From Phyllobacterium sophorae (GTDB taxonomy: Bacteria; Pseudomonadota; Alphaproteobacteria; Rhizobiales; Rhizobiaceae), in contig NZ_PGGM01000007.1 in assembly GCF_003010965.1 (NCBI RefSeq), positions 186,001-250,000 of the forward strand: a stretch of DNA of 64,000 nt. The letters run 5' to 3'. Positions 18,879 to 31,701 of the stretch are shown here, piece by piece. A program made the translations under genes and the position numbers. The first letter of the stretch is position 1. Every line of letters starts with the position of its first letter. The notes beneath the pieces were generated by a model. It ran no database searches and was not told the origin of the DNA. It saw only the letters and a program-made list of their open reading frames with translations.

Positions 18879-20768
18879 CTAACGGGCAAGTGCCTGGTTA
18901 ATGACGGTCTGATTGATCGTCACTGGGTAAACCGTCTGCAGTTGCGCCACCAGCTGGTCCAGCAGGTCATCCGCGAGGCGGGATGAGAAAGCTTCCCGTT
19001 CCGCGGTTGTCAGTGACTCCGGCCCGACGTTGGCCGGTTCGATCGATTCGGCAACCTTGAAAATCAGTTTCGAACCGTCGGATGCTGATTCTGTCACACC
19101 GACGACACCTTCGGGTCCGTCGAAAACCGACGCAACGCCGCCTTCACCCAGATCGGCGTCTTTGCTCTCCCGGGTAATGCCGCGCTTCGTATCCTTGGTG
19201 AACTTGAACTCAGCTGCAATGTCATCCAGCGACGTACCGCCAGCAACACGCTTGCGTACCTCTTCGGCCTTTTCATTGAGACGCTTTTCAATTTCAGCCT
19301 TCTTCCAGTTTTCGATCACACGCGACTTCACCTCATCGAGCGGCCGTTCGCGTGCAGGCGTTACACTGTCGACGTCGTACCAAAGGTAGCTGTTCGTTCC
19401 GAGGTTGAAAGGTTCGTTGTCGAAACCAACGTCGGCCTGAAAAACAGCGGCAAGCTGGTTTTCGTCGAAGGGAAGGTTGGGTATTTCCTTTTCATCGGGA
19501 GCGCGCCCGGCTTGATCAACAGCGTCGATCGTTACCATCTTGAGGTTTTGCTTCTGTGCGGCTTCCGCCATGCTGGCGCCATCGGCACGGGCATTTTCAT
19601 AAGCGTCATGAACATCGGCGATTGACGAAGCCGCCTGCGTCAGCGCGATGGTTTCGCGAATGTCGTTTTCTACCTCGGATAGTGGTTTCACCACCTCTGG
19701 CGCTATTGCGGTCACACGAACGATGACGGGGCCAAACGAGCCCTTCAGAACATCGCTGACGCCGTTGGCATTAATACCGAAAATGGCATCTGCGATAGAT
19801 TGATCGGGCAGGCCGGTCTTTGGAAACGTCCCCAGACGAACATCATCCATGGTCTTGCCTTCAGCCTTGACGATGTCATCGAAGCTCGTTCCCGCCACGA
19901 TCTTGTCGTGAGCGGCCTTTGCCGCATCATCGGTTGCAAAAGTCAACTGTTCGACAGTTCGTGTTTCGGGGGTTGAATAGCGTGCAATGTTCTTGTCGTA
20001 TTCCGCCTTGATTTCTTCCGGGGTCACAGTCGCCGGGTTGGCAATATCCTTGGGTTCAAGTTTGACATAGCTGACCTTGCGGTATTGCGGAGCGCCGTAG
20101 GCTTCCTTGTTAGCTTCGAAATATGTCTTCAGTTCCGTATCGCTGGGATCAGCAACATCCTTTACGAAGTCCTTGGGCATCGCGACATAATCCACCGTTC
20201 GCGACTCGCCCTTGTACAAGGCAACGGCTTTCAGGAGAATGTCCGGCACTTTGATACCTTCAGCAACAGCTTCAACGATCTGCTGACGGCGCGCCACCTG
20301 CGCCCGATTGTCGAGATAGCTTTGCGCGGTCATACCGGCGTTGCGCAATACAGCGTCAAATTGCGCAGGATTGAACCGGCCGTCGGATCCTTGGAAGGCT
20401 GGATCTTCCGCCGCCAGTTGTGCCAGGCGGTCCTTCGAAAGTCCGAGCGACATGGTTCGGGCCTGTTCGTCCAGAACGACACCTGCGACCAGCTGCGCCT
20501 GTACCTGATGACCAATCCCGATGGCATCCGCCTGTTCACGGGTCAGTCGCTGCCCGAAACGTTGCGAAAGAGCCGCAAGCTGGCGATCATAGGCCAAGCG
20601 ATAATCTACCGGGGAAACTTCTGAATGGCCGGCGCGTATGGCGGCATTACCGCCAATGGCACCAAGTATGGTATGGGAGACACCCCATCCGGCAAAGCTG
20701 ATCACGAGAAGGCCCATGAGCACTTTGACTACCCAGGTCTGTGCAACGTTGCGGAGAGAGTCGAGCAT
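18879..20768 (-). CDS. ppiD: PpiD-like periplasmic peptidyl-prolyl isomerase / foldase
   Basis: Membrane-anchored periplasmic chaperone for outer-membrane proteins. A short N-terminal cytoplasmic part and one transmembrane helix (about residues 12-35) come first. A SurA-N-like chaperone domain follows, then a parvulin (PpiC) region at about residues 240-370, and a second degenerate parvulin-like region to the C-terminus. At 629 residues it matches alphaproteobacterial SurA_N/PpiD proteins. Divergent from tpiA. Confidence 0.9.
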   Translation of the reverse strand: MLDSLRNVAQTWVVKVLMGLLVISFAGWGVSHTILGAIGGNAAIRAGHSEVSPVDYRLAYDRQLAALSQRFGQRLTREQADAIGIGHQVQAQLVAGVVLDEQARTMSLGLSKDRLAQLAAEDPAFQGSDGRFNPAQFDAVLRNAGMTAQSYLDNRAQVARRQQIVEAVAEGIKVPDILLKAVALYKGESRTVDYVAMPKDFVKDVADPSDTELKTYFEANKEAYGAPQYRKVSYVKLEPKDIANPATVTPEEIKAEYDKNIARYSTPETRTVEQLTFATDDAAKAAHDKIVAGTSFDDIVKAEGKTMDDVRLGTFPKTGLPDQSIADAIFGINANGVSDVLKGSFGPVIVRVTAIAPEVVKPLSEVENDIRETIALTQAASSIADVHDAYENARADGASMAEAAQKQNLKMVTIDAVDQAGRAPDEKEIPNLPFDENQLAAVFQADVGFDNEPFNLGTNSYLWYDVDSVTPARERPLDEVKSRVIENWKKAEIEKRLNEKAEEVRKRVAGGTSLDDIAAEFKFTKDTKRGITRESKDADLGEGGVASVFDGPEGVVGVTESASDGSKLIFKVAESIEPANVGPESLTTAEREAFSSRLADDLLDQLVAQLQTVYPVTINQTVINQALAR

Positions 20769-20921
20769 TAAAAGTCACCGTATCAGTCAAGAGGCTTAAT
20801 TGAATGCATAGGGGAATAGCGTCATGCAACGCTTGTGTCGATTGCTTTATCAAGTGAATTTGCTAGTCAGGCAATCAAATGACTGAGAAAGTCACCAAAA
20901 CCGATATCTAAGGAACGCCCA

Positions 20922-21686
20922 ATGACCCCTGATGTTCGTCCGCTCGTCGCCGGTAACTGGAAAATGAATGGCACTGGAGAGTCACTCGATGAGTTGCGTA
21001 TAATCGTCAACCGGCCCAATTCCGCCATCGGTGAGAAAATCGATGCACTCATTTGCGTCCCCGCAACCCTTGTTTTCAGGGCGGCCCAATCCGTTGAGGG
21101 TGAGGCCCTGAGCATTGGCGGACAGGATTGCCATACCAAGAAGTCCGGCGCCCATACCGGCGACATCTCTGGGGATATGTTGAAAGATGCCGGCGCCTCG
21201 CATGTGATAGTTGGTCATTCCGAGCGCCGGACAGATCATGCCGAAACGAACGACGTGGTCCGTGCCAAGGCAAGGGCGGGCTGGGGCGCTGGCCTCGTCG
21301 CGATCATCTGTATTGGTGAAACAGAGGCACAGCGTAAGGCAGGTTCCACACTCGATATTATTGCCGAACAGCTTGTTGGATCGATCCCCGACGGTGCGAA
21401 TGCGAATAATACCATAGTTGCCTATGAACCGGTTTGGGCCATTGGAACCGGATTGACGCCTACTTCAGACGACGTAAGAGAAGTGCATGCTTCAATCCGC
21501 GCGGCGCTCACCGGCCGTTTCGGCGCCGACGGCGCGAAGATGCGGATCCTTTATGGCGGGTCGGTCAAGCCGGCCAATGCAATCGAACTCCTGGGGATCG
21601 AGAACGTCGATGGTGCGCTCGTCGGAGGCGCCAGCTTGAAAGCAGTGGACTTCCTTGCCATCTGTGAGGCGTACCATTCGCTTTAA
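20922..21686 (+). CDS. tpiA: Triosephosphate isomerase
   Basis: Interconverts dihydroxyacetone phosphate and glyceraldehyde 3-phosphate. Catalytic residues are all present: Lys in AGNWKMNG, His in IVGHSERR, Glu in [10 protein letters not shown], and the phosphate-binding loop ILYGGSV. At 254 residues it is typical. An AAGGA ribosome site precedes the ATG. It heads a plus-strand run and is divergent from ppiD. Confidence 0.97.
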   Translation: MTPDVRPLVAGNWKMNGTGESLDELRIIVNRPNSAIGEKIDALICVPATLVFRAAQSVEGEALSIGGQDCHTKKSGAHTGDISGDMLKDAGASHVIVGHSERRTDHAETNDVVRAKARAGWGAGLVAIICIGETEAQRKAGSTLDIIAEQLVGSIPDGANANNTIVAYEPVWAIGTGLTPTSDDVREVHASIRAALTGRFGADGAKMRILYGGSVKPANAIELLGIENVDGALVGGASLKAVDFLAICEAYHSL

Positions 21687-21797
21687 CGGGCAGAGAACCG
21701 CAATTGCGACAAGAAAACTGTGGTCTGACGGGCTTGGTTTATTGACCAATCCGGTGTAAAGAGCCGCGTCCGACACCTAGAAAGCAGAAAATATCCC

Positions 21798-22289
21798 ATG
21801 CAAACCGTCGTAATCGTCATTCATCTTCTGATTGTACTTGCTCTCGTTGGCGTCGTGCTTATGCAGCGCTCTGAAGGTGGCGGTCTCGGAATTGGCGGCG
21901 GCTCTGGCTTCATGACGGCCCGCGGCGCCGCCAATGTGTTGACGCGTGCGACTGCCATTCTTGCAACGGGATTTTTTATTACCTCTCTGGCCCTCGGCAT
22001 TATGGCTCGCTATGGCGAGAGCCCGACCGATATTCTAAACCGGATTCCGACAACCACGGGCAATCAGCCCGCAGGTCAGCAGCCTCCAGCAAGTGGCGGC
22101 ATTCTGAACCAGCTTGGTGGTCCCTCCTCGAATAGTGCGACCCCGCCGTCTGATACGCCTGCTGCTCCGCCGGCTTCTGGGTCGGTTGCACCCGGCGCTG
22201 CCGCGCCTGCGGCGCCCGAATCAACCCTACCTGCGCCGACGGCTCCGGTCACACCTGCGCCAGCAAATCCGGTTCCAAATTCACAATAG
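21798..22289 (+). CDS. secG: Preprotein translocase subunit SecG
   Basis: Small membrane subunit of the SecYEG export channel. The family N-terminus is seen: a first transmembrane helix (residues 3-22), the cytoplasmic loop VLMQRSEGGGLGIGGGSGF, and a second helix at about 50-70. The remaining 90 residues are a low-complexity Pro/Ala/Ser tail, making it 163 residues against about 110 in E. coli. Such tails occur in alphaproteobacterial SecG. tpiA-secG-pyrG order is common in the group. Confidence 0.92.
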   Translation: MQTVVIVIHLLIVLALVGVVLMQRSEGGGLGIGGGSGFMTARGAANVLTRATAILATGFFITSLALGIMARYGESPTDILNRIPTTTGNQPAGQQPPASGGILNQLGGPSSNSATPPSDTPAAPPASGSVAPGAAAPAAPESTLPAPTAPVTPAPANPVPNSQ

Positions 22290-22323
22290 AGCCGTTTGCG
22301 ACTATACAGCATGCGGTGAATGT

Positions 22324-22343
22324 GTTGCGTATCCGCAACCTTT
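22324..22343 (+). terminator. Weak terminator after secG
   Basis: GTTGCG (22324-22329) and CGCAAC (22334-22339) form a 6-bp stem around TATC, followed by CTTTT. It is placed 35 bp after the secG stop. The stem is short, so termination may be partial. Confidence 0.45.
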
Positions 22344-22445
22344 TACAACGAAGGATCATTGGGGTTTGTCCTTCACAGCGATTTGCATTGAGAAGAATTT
22401 GGTCTTCAGATAACGCGATATCAGGTTGGCCTTGGGGGCCGGGCA

Positions 22446-22462
22446 AACGCCGTGAGGGCGTT
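22446..22462 (+). repeat. Hairpin in the leader of the L,D-transpeptidase gene
   Basis: AACGCC (22446-22451) and GGCGTT (22457-22462) pair around GTGAG, ending 27 bp before the downstream ATG. It is probably part of the 5' untranslated region; no function can be assigned. The rest of the 200-bp gap after secG shows only the hairpin at 22324. Confidence 0.3.
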
Positions 22463-22489
22463 GTGCACTCTATGCGGGAAATTTAAACT

Positions 22490-23170
22490 ATGCTGTCACG
22501 TCGCTCTCTGCTTGTAGGAATGTCAGTCCTGGCGCTATCCGGCCCGGCATCGGCAGAACCGATCCTCAAAAAAATCATGAACCCATTTGGCGGGAACGCG
22601 TCCGAGCCGGCTGCTGCAAAACCGGATGCTGAAGTCAAGCCTATTGAAGTGGCAGAGGTACGCAAGCCGGCGAAGCCGGGCAAAGCCAAAACGAAGTACG
22701 GGATAGATCCGAAATATATGCCTCAGGACGTGGCATTCTCTGGTTACAAGCCGGGGACGATCGTTATCGACCCGAAAGCCAAGTTCCTCTATCTCGTTGA
22801 ATCGCCTTTCAGTGCACGCCGCTACGGCATTGCAGTCGGCAAGGAAGGGCTGGAATTCAAGGGAACTGCGAAAATCCAGACCAAACGCGAATGGCCGCGC
22901 TGGATCCCGACCAAGGAAATGATCGAACGCGAGCCTGCACACTACGCCAAATACGAAAACGGCATGGACGGTGGTCCGGGTAATCCTCTCGGTGCGCGCG
23001 CCCTCTACCTGTCGCAAGGAAACAAGGATACGTATGTGCGCATTCACGGCACGATCCAGCCATGGACCATCGGAAGTTCTGCATCGAACGGCTGTTTCCG
23101 CATGGTCAATGATCATGTGATCGATCTGTATAATCGTGTCAGCGTCGGCACGGAAGTGGTTGTTCTGTAA
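22490..23170 (+). CDS. L,D-transpeptidase (YkuD domain)
   Basis: Predicted exported enzyme that forms 3-3 peptidoglycan cross-links or attaches proteins to peptidoglycan. A signal peptide covers about residues 1-22, ending PASA. A Lys/Pro-rich linker follows, then a YkuD domain at about residues 85-226. The catalytic motif has His in IHGT and Cys in SNGCFRM, with the expected spacing. At 226 residues it is one of several small rhizobial L,D-transpeptidases; which paralog it is cannot be told. Confidence 0.9.
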   Translation: MLSRRSLLVGMSVLALSGPASAEPILKKIMNPFGGNASEPAAAKPDAEVKPIEVAEVRKPAKPGKAKTKYGIDPKYMPQDVAFSGYKPGTIVIDPKAKFLYLVESPFSARRYGIAVGKEGLEFKGTAKIQTKREWPRWIPTKEMIEREPAHYAKYENGMDGGPGNPLGARALYLSQGNKDTYVRIHGTIQPWTIGSSASNGCFRMVNDHVIDLYNRVSVGTEVVVL

Positions 23171-23191
23171 GATTTATCGTTGAACTGATCC

Positions 23192-23227
23192 GAACGGCCA
23201 GACCTCGCGTCTGGCCGTTTTGTTTGA
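23192..23227 (+). terminator. Terminator after the L,D-transpeptidase gene
   Basis: AACGGCCAGAC (23193-23203) and GTCTGGCCGTT (23209-23219) form a perfect 11-bp stem with a 5-nt loop, followed by TTTGTTT. It is a strong intrinsic terminator 22 bp after the stop codon. Confidence 0.9.
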
Positions 23228-23302
23228 ATTGAAAATATTTGGGACGGGAAAAACGGCGCTGACGCCGATTTTTTTGTGGCCAAATCACTCGCAAAGGACT
23301 AA

Positions 23303-24943
<1,641 letters not shown>

Positions 24944-24948
24944 TCAAC

Positions 24949-24987
24949 GGGTGTGACTTGAATTGCACGGCGCATTGAGGCACACCC
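24949..24987 (+). repeat. Inverted repeat between pyrG and the VOC gene
   Basis: GGGTGTG (24949-24955) and CACACCC (24981-24987) are perfect complements around a 25-nt loop. The second arm ends 7 bp before the VOC start codon and adjoins its likely ribosome site TGAGG (24976-24980). Folding could expose or hide that site. Confidence 0.35.
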
Positions 24988-24994
24988 TTTGACC

Positions 24995-25891
24995 ATGAAC
25001 GCTTCTTCACCCCGTACAGCGCATCCCGTCGATCATCTGGTCCTGCCGACAGCAGACCTAGATGTCGCAAGAGCACGACTGGAACAGCTCGGTTTTCTCG
25101 TTGCTCCGGTTGGGAAACATCCCTTCGGTACGGAGAACATTTGCGTCTACTTCGGTGACGACAGTTTTCTGGAATTGTTGGCGGTGGGCCAGCGGGAAAC
25201 CTGCGAGGTCGAGGCGAGAAACGGCAATGTCTTTGTTGCGCGGGATCAGGCCTTTCGGTTCCGCAATGGCAATGAAGGTTTTTCGGCCCTTGTGATGGGT
25301 ACGAAGGACGCCGAGGCGAACCATAATGCTTTCGTGCAAGCTGGCATATCTGCCGGCCAGGTATTGAATTTCTCCCGGGCTTTCAGAACTCCCGACGGCA
25401 AGGAAGATATTGCGGGTTTTCGTTTGGCTTTCGCTGCCGATCTGCGTGCACCTGATGCGTTTTTCTTTACCTGTCAGCGGGTCAATACGCCGAAAGTCGA
25501 CCGCACAGCATTTCACGCACACGAGAATGGTGCCGTTGCTCTGCGCGAGATAGTCCTTTCCGAAGTCAATCCAACGGATTTCCAATATCTGCTGCAGGAA
25601 GTCATCAACCAGCGCGATGTCAACGCCCATTCCTTTGGTATGGACTTGCGCGCCGCCAATGCCAATGTCACGGTGCTGACGCCGCAGGGCTTGCGCTCAT
25701 TTTTCAACATCGAAAGTTCAGAAAATGAGCGCGGTTTGCGCTTGCAGGCCTTGGTGCTTGCAGTTCGTGATCTCGCTAGCGTCGAATCCTTGCTGGCCAA
25801 GAACAATATTCCCTTCGAAAAGCGTGGCTCCCGTCTGATTGTGCACAAGGCACCGGGGCAGGGCGCCGCCATCGCATTTGAGGCCCTGTAA
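24995..25891 (+). CDS. VOC family protein with glyoxalase-like domain
   Basis: Two-part vicinal-oxygen-chelate protein of unknown substrate. The N-terminal [23 protein letters not shown] segment is the Glyoxalase_3-like beta-alpha-beta unit, and a second, weaker unit begins near residue 225 ([18 protein letters not shown]). At 299 residues it resembles proteins found beside kdsA in many rhizobia. The frame opens at a TTG at 24989, but the ATG at 24995 is preferred. Its stop overlaps the kdsA start by one base, so the two are coupled; a link to Kdo synthesis is inference. Confidence 0.85.
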   Translation: MNASSPRTAHPVDHLVLPTADLDVARARLEQLGFLVAPVGKHPFGTENICVYFGDDSFLELLAVGQRETCEVEARNGNVFVARDQAFRFRNGNEGFSALVMGTKDAEANHNAFVQAGISAGQVLNFSRAFRTPDGKEDIAGFRLAFAADLRAPDAFFFTCQRVNTPKVDRTAFHAHENGAVALREIVLSEVNPTDFQYLLQEVINQRDVNAHSFGMDLRAANANVTVLTPQGLRSFFNIESSENERGLRLQALVLAVRDLASVESLLAKNNIPFEKRGSRLIVHKAPGQGAAIAFEAL

Positions 25892-26721
25892 TGTCCCTGA
25901 ATTCCACCGTTTCCGCCGGCAATGTTGCATTCTCCAACACCGGACGATTGTCGCTGATTGCCGGTCCATGCCAAATGGAAAGTCGTCAGCACGCGTTTGA
26001 TATGGCGGGTGCGCTGAAGGAACTGACCGGCAAACTCGGTATCGGTCTCGTTTACAAGTCCAGTTTTGACAAGGCCAATCGCACTTCATTGACGGGGAAG
26101 CGCGGTTTCGGGTTGGAAAACTCTTTGCCCGTCTTCGCTGATATCCGCAAGGAACTCGGCCTGCCGACCCTGACTGACGTACACACAGAAGAACAATGCG
26201 CCATTCTTGGTGAAGTGGTCGATGTGCTGCAAATCCCTGCTTTCCTTTGCCGCCAGACTGACTTGCTGATCGCCGCTGCCAAGACTGGCAAGATCGTCAA
26301 TATCAAGAAGGGGCAGTTTCTCGCTCCATGGGACATGAAAAACGTAGTGGCGAAAGTTACGGAAAGTGGCAATCCGAATGTCATGGTGACCGAACGCGGC
26401 GCATCCTTCGGCTACAATACGCTCGTCTCCGATATGCGATCTTTGCCCATCATGGCGAGCATTGGTGCACCGGTCATCTTTGACGCAACCCATTCGGTCC
26501 AGCAGCCCGGCGGGCAGGGCGGCTCAACGGGCGGCCAACGCGAGTTCGTGGAAACCCTGTCCCGCGCGGCAGTGGCCGTCGGCGTTGCCGGCCTCTTCAT
26601 CGAAACCCATCAAGATCCGGACAATGCACCATCTGACGGTCCCAATATGGTCCCGCTCGACCAGATGCCACGTCTACTGGAAAAGCTCCTGGAATTCGAC
26701 CGGATCGCCAAAGCCGTGTGA
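25891..26721 (+). CDS. kdsA: 3-deoxy-8-phosphooctulonate synthase
   Basis: Makes Kdo 8-phosphate from arabinose 5-phosphate and PEP, the precursor of the LPS inner core. Family motifs include [43 protein letters not shown] and [14 protein letters not shown]. At 276 residues it is typical. It is translationally coupled to the upstream VOC gene. Confidence 0.96.
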   Translation: MSLNSTVSAGNVAFSNTGRLSLIAGPCQMESRQHAFDMAGALKELTGKLGIGLVYKSSFDKANRTSLTGKRGFGLENSLPVFADIRKELGLPTLTDVHTEEQCAILGEVVDVLQIPAFLCRQTDLLIAAAKTGKIVNIKKGQFLAPWDMKNVVAKVTESGNPNVMVTERGASFGYNTLVSDMRSLPIMASIGAPVIFDATHSVQQPGGQGGSTGGQREFVETLSRAAVAVGVAGLFIETHQDPDNAPSDGPNMVPLDQMPRLLEKLLEFDRIAKAV

Positions 26722-26825
26722 AAATCCGGTACAATCGTTCTTCCACATAAAATTAAGTTTTTATGCAACTCTGACGCTGCCTTGCTCATTACCCTTGTCT
26801 CTAAACCAGAAAAGGAGTGAGCAAT

Positions 26826-27200
26826 ATGCCAACCAATTCAGGACATACGACAGCCATCCGGGCTTCCCGCGTCATTGGTACCAGTGTCTACAATAACGCC
26901 GGAGATAAGATAGGTGAGATCGAGGATGTGATGCTGGACAAGACCGCGGACAACATCATGTTTGCAGTTGTCGGCTTCGGCGGCTTCCTAGGCATCGGCG
27001 AGAAATATCACGCTATTCCATGGAAACTGCTCGATTACGATGAAAGCACCGGCGGTTACGTTGTACCGTTTACACGCGACCAGCTGGAACAGGCACCCGC
27101 GCACGGTATCACCGAATTGACGGAGAATGACGGCCGTCAGGTTCGCGACATGTCATTTTCGTATTACAAGGTCGATACGCCGGCCCAAACTCACTACTGA
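26826..27200 (+). CDS. PRC-barrel domain protein
   Basis: Small soluble protein with one PRC-barrel domain at about residues 13-90: ASRVIGTSVYNNAGDKIGEIEDVMLD is the conserved first half. Such proteins occur as stress-linked or photosynthesis/RNA-processing adaptors; this one's role is unknown. A GTG at 26817 opens the frame, but AAAGGAG at 26811-26817 is correctly spaced for the ATG at 26826 (124 residues). It stands alone between kdsA and eno and is followed by a strong terminator. Confidence 0.85.
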   Translation: MPTNSGHTTAIRASRVIGTSVYNNAGDKIGEIEDVMLDKTADNIMFAVVGFGGFLGIGEKYHAIPWKLLDYDESTGGYVVPFTRDQLEQAPAHGITELTENDGRQVRDMSFSYYKVDTPAQTHY

Positions 27201-27207
27201 TTGCAGC

Positions 27208-27233
27208 AAGGCCGTCTCTGACGGCCTTTTTTC
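27208..27233 (+). terminator. Terminator after the PRC-barrel gene
   Basis: AAGGCCGTC (27208-27216) and GACGGCCTT (27220-27228) form a perfect 9-bp stem with a TCT loop, followed by TTTT and C. Classic intrinsic terminator 7 bp after the stop codon. Confidence 0.92.
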
Positions 27234-27336
27234 TGTTTTGATCCATAATTCGTCTTTGTGGGGATTTTCCTTGTCATCTTCATTCGCTATTCAGTGGCCA
27301 GCCCAACGCTACGCGATGCTAGCTGCACAATGCTAA

Positions 27337-28632
<1,296 letters not shown>

Positions 28633-28654
28633 TCCAGAGCGCTTCTCAAAGATG

Positions 28655-28687
28655 AATGGCGGGCCCCTGTGCCCGCCATTTTGTTTT
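28655..28687 (+). terminator. Terminator after eno
   Basis: AATGGCGGGC (28655-28664) and GCCCGCCATT (28671-28680) form a perfect 10-bp stem around CCCTGT, followed by TTGTTTT. Strong intrinsic terminator 22 bp after the eno stop. Confidence 0.9.
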
Positions 28688-28744
28688 GTGTGGGGCGGCG
28701 GTAATCCCCTGTTAAGCAAAACATAGTCTTATTGACGGGTAACA

Positions 28745-28767
28745 AATCAGGCCATCGTGACCTGATT
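28745..28767. promoter_or_regulatory. Inverted repeat upstream of ftsB
   Basis: AATCAGG (28745-28751) and CCTGATT (28761-28767) are perfect complements around nine bases, 24 bp before the ftsB ATG. A TTGACG at 28733-28738 just upstream could be a -35 element, which would put the repeat over the promoter core. This is a guess from position. Confidence 0.3.
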
Positions 28768-28791
28768 CACGAAGCTTCCGGGTCATCTGCC

Positions 28792-29124
28792 ATGTGGACA
28801 AAACAGAGACGAAAAACCAAACGTGGGCGGTTGATCGTTCCGCTGATGGCAACCCTGTTCTTCGCATATTTTGGTTTCCACGCCTATCACGGCGAGTATG
28901 GCCTCTATTCAACCATCAAACTGCAGGAGCAGACCAAATTGCTTCAGGCTCAACTCGATGCTGTCACGGCATCACGCACGGAGCTTGAACGGCAGGTGCA
29001 ACTTATGCATGATGGCACAATTGAGAAGGACATGCTGGACGAACAGGCTCGTAAAGCATTGAATGTTTCCCGTCCGGACGAAGTCACGATAATGCGTGGC
29101 TCCGGTGATCTTGCTATTAACTGA
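28792..29124 (+). CDS. ftsB: Septum formation initiator FtsB/DivIC family
   Basis: Bitopic division protein acting with FtsL and FtsQ at the septum. After a basic cytoplasmic tail (KQRRKTKRGR) there is one transmembrane helix at about residues 12-30, a GEYGLYS periplasmic junction typical of the family, then a coiled coil (about 38-75). The frame is open to 28732, but the ATG at 28792 gives the expected 110 residues. It lies between eno and pdhA, a conserved alphaproteobacterial position. Confidence 0.9.
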   Translation: MWTKQRRKTKRGRLIVPLMATLFFAYFGFHAYHGEYGLYSTIKLQEQTKLLQAQLDAVTASRTELERQVQLMHDGTIEKDMLDEQARKALNVSRPDEVTIMRGSGDLAIN

Positions 29125-29252
29125 ATTCGGGTTAATGGCGTTTTTCCTTTGTATTTTGAACACCTTATTTGCATAGCACTTATTCGATTCTGCATATTGT
29201 AAGTTCCGTCCCTGCTGCTATTCTCGTGCGACCAAGTCACAGGGAGTGAGAT

Positions 29253-30284
29253 ATGGCCACGAGGGCAAAAAAAAGCCCTGCGCGATCTGCGCAGACCTCT
29301 GCTGCTAAAGCACCAAAACCAATCCAGTTCACGAAAGAGCAAGAGCTCGAAGCATACCGGCAGATGTTGCTGATACGCCGTTTTGAAGAAAAGGCCGGTC
29401 AGCTCTATGGTATGGGCTTCATCGGTGGTTTCTGCCATCTCTACATCGGTCAGGAAGCCGTCGTCACCGGCATGCAGATGTCGTTGAAGGAAGGTGACCA
29501 GGTTATCACCGGCTACCGTGATCACGGTCACATGCTGGCCTGCGGTATGAGCCCGCGCGGCGTCATGGCCGAACTGACCGGTCGCCGGGGCGGCCTTTCC
29601 AAGGGCAAGGGCGGCTCGATGCACATGTTCTCCAAGGAGAAGCATTTCTACGGCGGTCATGGCATTGTCGGTGCGCAGGTATCGCTCGGAACTGGCCTCG
29701 CTTTCGCCAACCGCTACCGTGACAATGGTAATGTGTCGCTGGCCTATTTCGGCGACGGTGCTGCCAACCAGGGCCAGGTCTACGAAAGCTTCAATATGGC
29801 TTCCCTGTGGAAGCTGCCAGTCATCTACATTATCGAGAACAACCGCTATGCTATGGGTACCTCGGTATCCCGTGCATCTGCCGAGACCGATTTTTCCAAG
29901 CGCGGGATTTCGTTCAACATTCCCGGCATCCAGGTCGACGGCATGGATGTGCGCGCTGTCAACGCAGCCGGCGACGAAGCTGCAGCTTGGGCACGCTCAG
30001 GCAAGGGGCCGATGATCCTCGAAATGCAGACATACCGGTATCGCGGCCATTCCATGTCGGATCCGGCCAAGTACCGTTCGAAGGACGAAGTGCAGAAGAT
30101 GCGCTCCGATCATGATCCCATTGAGCAGGTGAAGAACCGGTTGATCGAGAAGGGTTGGTCCACTGAGGACGACCTGAAGAAGATCGATAAGGACGTTCGC
30201 GATATCGTGGCTGATGCTGCTGATTTTGCCCAGTCCGATCCGGAGCCGGATGCATCCGAGCTTTACACCGACATTCTGCTCTAA
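29253..30284 (+). CDS. pdhA: Pyruvate dehydrogenase E1 component, alpha subunit
   Basis: Thiamine-diphosphate-dependent subunit that decarboxylates pyruvate. The TPP motif starts [17 protein letters not shown] and ends IENN (about residues 165-197). The phosphorylation-loop-like [13 protein letters not shown] follows near residue 263. An Ala/Lys-rich N-terminus precedes the catalytic fold. At 343 residues it is typical of the alpha2beta2 form. GGGAGTGAG is a good ribosome site. It starts the pdhA-pdhB-pdhC operon. Confidence 0.97.
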   Translation: MATRAKKSPARSAQTSAAKAPKPIQFTKEQELEAYRQMLLIRRFEEKAGQLYGMGFIGGFCHLYIGQEAVVTGMQMSLKEGDQVITGYRDHGHMLACGMSPRGVMAELTGRRGGLSKGKGGSMHMFSKEKHFYGGHGIVGAQVSLGTGLAFANRYRDNGNVSLAYFGDGAANQGQVYESFNMASLWKLPVIYIIENNRYAMGTSVSRASAETDFSKRGISFNIPGIQVDGMDVRAVNAAGDEAAAWARSGKGPMILEMQTYRYRGHSMSDPAKYRSKDEVQKMRSDHDPIEQVKNRLIEKGWSTEDDLKKIDKDVRDIVADAADFAQSDPEPDASELYTDILL

Positions 30285-30298
30285 GGGAGGCGTACCAA

Positions 30299-31687
30299 AT
30301 GCCTGTAGATATTCTGATGCCAGCGCTCTCGCCGACTATGGAAGAGGGCAAACTGTCGAAATGGCTGAAAAAGGAGGGCGATAAGGTCACTTCGGGTGAC
30401 ATTCTCGCGGAAATCGAAACCGACAAGGCAACAATGGAAGTCGAAGCTGTCGATGAAGGCACAATCGGCAAAATTCTTGTTGCCGAAGGCACGGACGGGG
30501 TAAAGGTAAACACCATCATTGCCGTTCTGCTTGGCGAAGGCGAAAGCGCCGATGCTGTTAGCGCGCCGAAAGCTGCCGAAGCGCCTGCCAAGGTCGAAGA
30601 AACGCCGAAGCAGGAAGCTGCGCCTGAGAAGTCTGCTGGTTCCGTTCCTGCCGCGCCGAAGACCGAAGTCGCTGCGGATCCCGATATTCCGGCCGGCACT
30701 GAAATGGTTTCGACCACGGTCCGTGAAGCCCTGCGCGACGCCATGGCGGAAGAAATGCGCCGCGATCCTGATGTCTTCATCATGGGTGAAGAAGTCGCCG
30801 AATACCAGGGCGCCTACAAGATCACGCAAGGTTTGCTTGATGAATTCGGCTCGCGGCGGGTCGTTGACACGCCGATTACCGAACACGGTTTTGCCGGCGT
30901 TGGTGTTGGTGCGGCGATGACGGGGTTGCGGCCCATCGTCGAGTTCATGACTTTCAACTTCGCCATGCAGGCAATCGACCAAATTCTCAACTCTGCCGCC
31001 AAGACACTCTACATGTCCGGTGGTCAGATGGGGGCTCCGATGGTTTTCCGCGGACCTAGCGGTGCGGCATCGCGTGTCGCAGCGCAGCATTCCCAATGTT
31101 ACGCCGCCTGGTACAGCCACATTCCTGGCCTGAAGGTCGTCATGCCCTATACGGCTGCGGATGCGAAAGGCCTGCTCAAGGCAGCCATCCGGGATCCGAA
31201 CCCGGTTATCTTCCTCGAAAACGAAATCCTCTACGGCCATTCATTCGATGTGCCGAAGCTTGACGATTTCGTGCTGCCTATCGGCAAAGCCCGCATTCAC
31301 AAGACCGGCACAGACGTCACGCTCGTATCATTCGGCATTGGCATGAATTACACGGTTAAAGCCGCCGAGGAACTCGCCAAGCTCGGCATCGATGCGGAAA
31401 TCATCGATTTGCGCACGATCCGCCCGATGGATATTCCAACCGTGATTGAATCGGTGAAGAAGACCGGCCGCTGCGTCACGATCGAGGAAGGTTATCCACA
31501 ATCGTCAGTCGGTACGGAAATCGCCACACGCGTCATGCAACAAGCCTTCGACTATCTCGATGCGCCTGTCCTGACAGTTGCGGGCAAGGACGTGCCGATG
31601 CCTTACGCAGCGAATCTCGAAAAGCTCGCTCTGCCAAACGTCAAGGAAATTGTAGACGCTGTCAAAGCTGTGACCTACACAGCGTAA
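30299..31687 (+). CDS. pdhB: Pyruvate dehydrogenase E1 component, beta subunit with lipoyl domain
   Basis: Partner of PdhA that reductively acetylates E2. Unlike the enterobacterial form it carries an N-terminal lipoyl domain (residues 1-78) with the modified Lys43 in ETDKATME. An Ala/Glu/Pro-rich linker (about 80-135) and the transketolase-like E1-beta fold follow ([20 protein letters not shown] region, then the transketolase C-terminal domain). At 462 residues it has the known alphaproteobacterial architecture. 14 bp after pdhA. Confidence 0.97.
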   Translation: MPVDILMPALSPTMEEGKLSKWLKKEGDKVTSGDILAEIETDKATMEVEAVDEGTIGKILVAEGTDGVKVNTIIAVLLGEGESADAVSAPKAAEAPAKVEETPKQEAAPEKSAGSVPAAPKTEVAADPDIPAGTEMVSTTVREALRDAMAEEMRRDPDVFIMGEEVAEYQGAYKITQGLLDEFGSRRVVDTPITEHGFAGVGVGAAMTGLRPIVEFMTFNFAMQAIDQILNSAAKTLYMSGGQMGAPMVFRGPSGAASRVAAQHSQCYAAWYSHIPGLKVVMPYTAADAKGLLKAAIRDPNPVIFLENEILYGHSFDVPKLDDFVLPIGKARIHKTGTDVTLVSFGIGMNYTVKAAEELAKLGIDAEIIDLRTIRPMDIPTVIESVKKTGRCVTIEEGYPQSSVGTEIATRVMQQAFDYLDAPVLTVAGKDVPMPYAANLEKLALPNVKEIVDAVKAVTYTA

Positions 31688-31701
31688 GGGAGGAAACCGA
31701 T

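Noticed and set aside
30299..30540. Lipoyl domain on PdhB taken as a novel fusion
   Set aside because: This E1-beta architecture is established in rhizobia and other alphaproteobacteria.
31492..31500. A perfect TTATCCACA DnaA-box-like sequence
   Set aside because: It lies inside conserved pdhB codons (GYPQSSV region), is single, and has no AT-rich or repeat context of an origin. Chance match.
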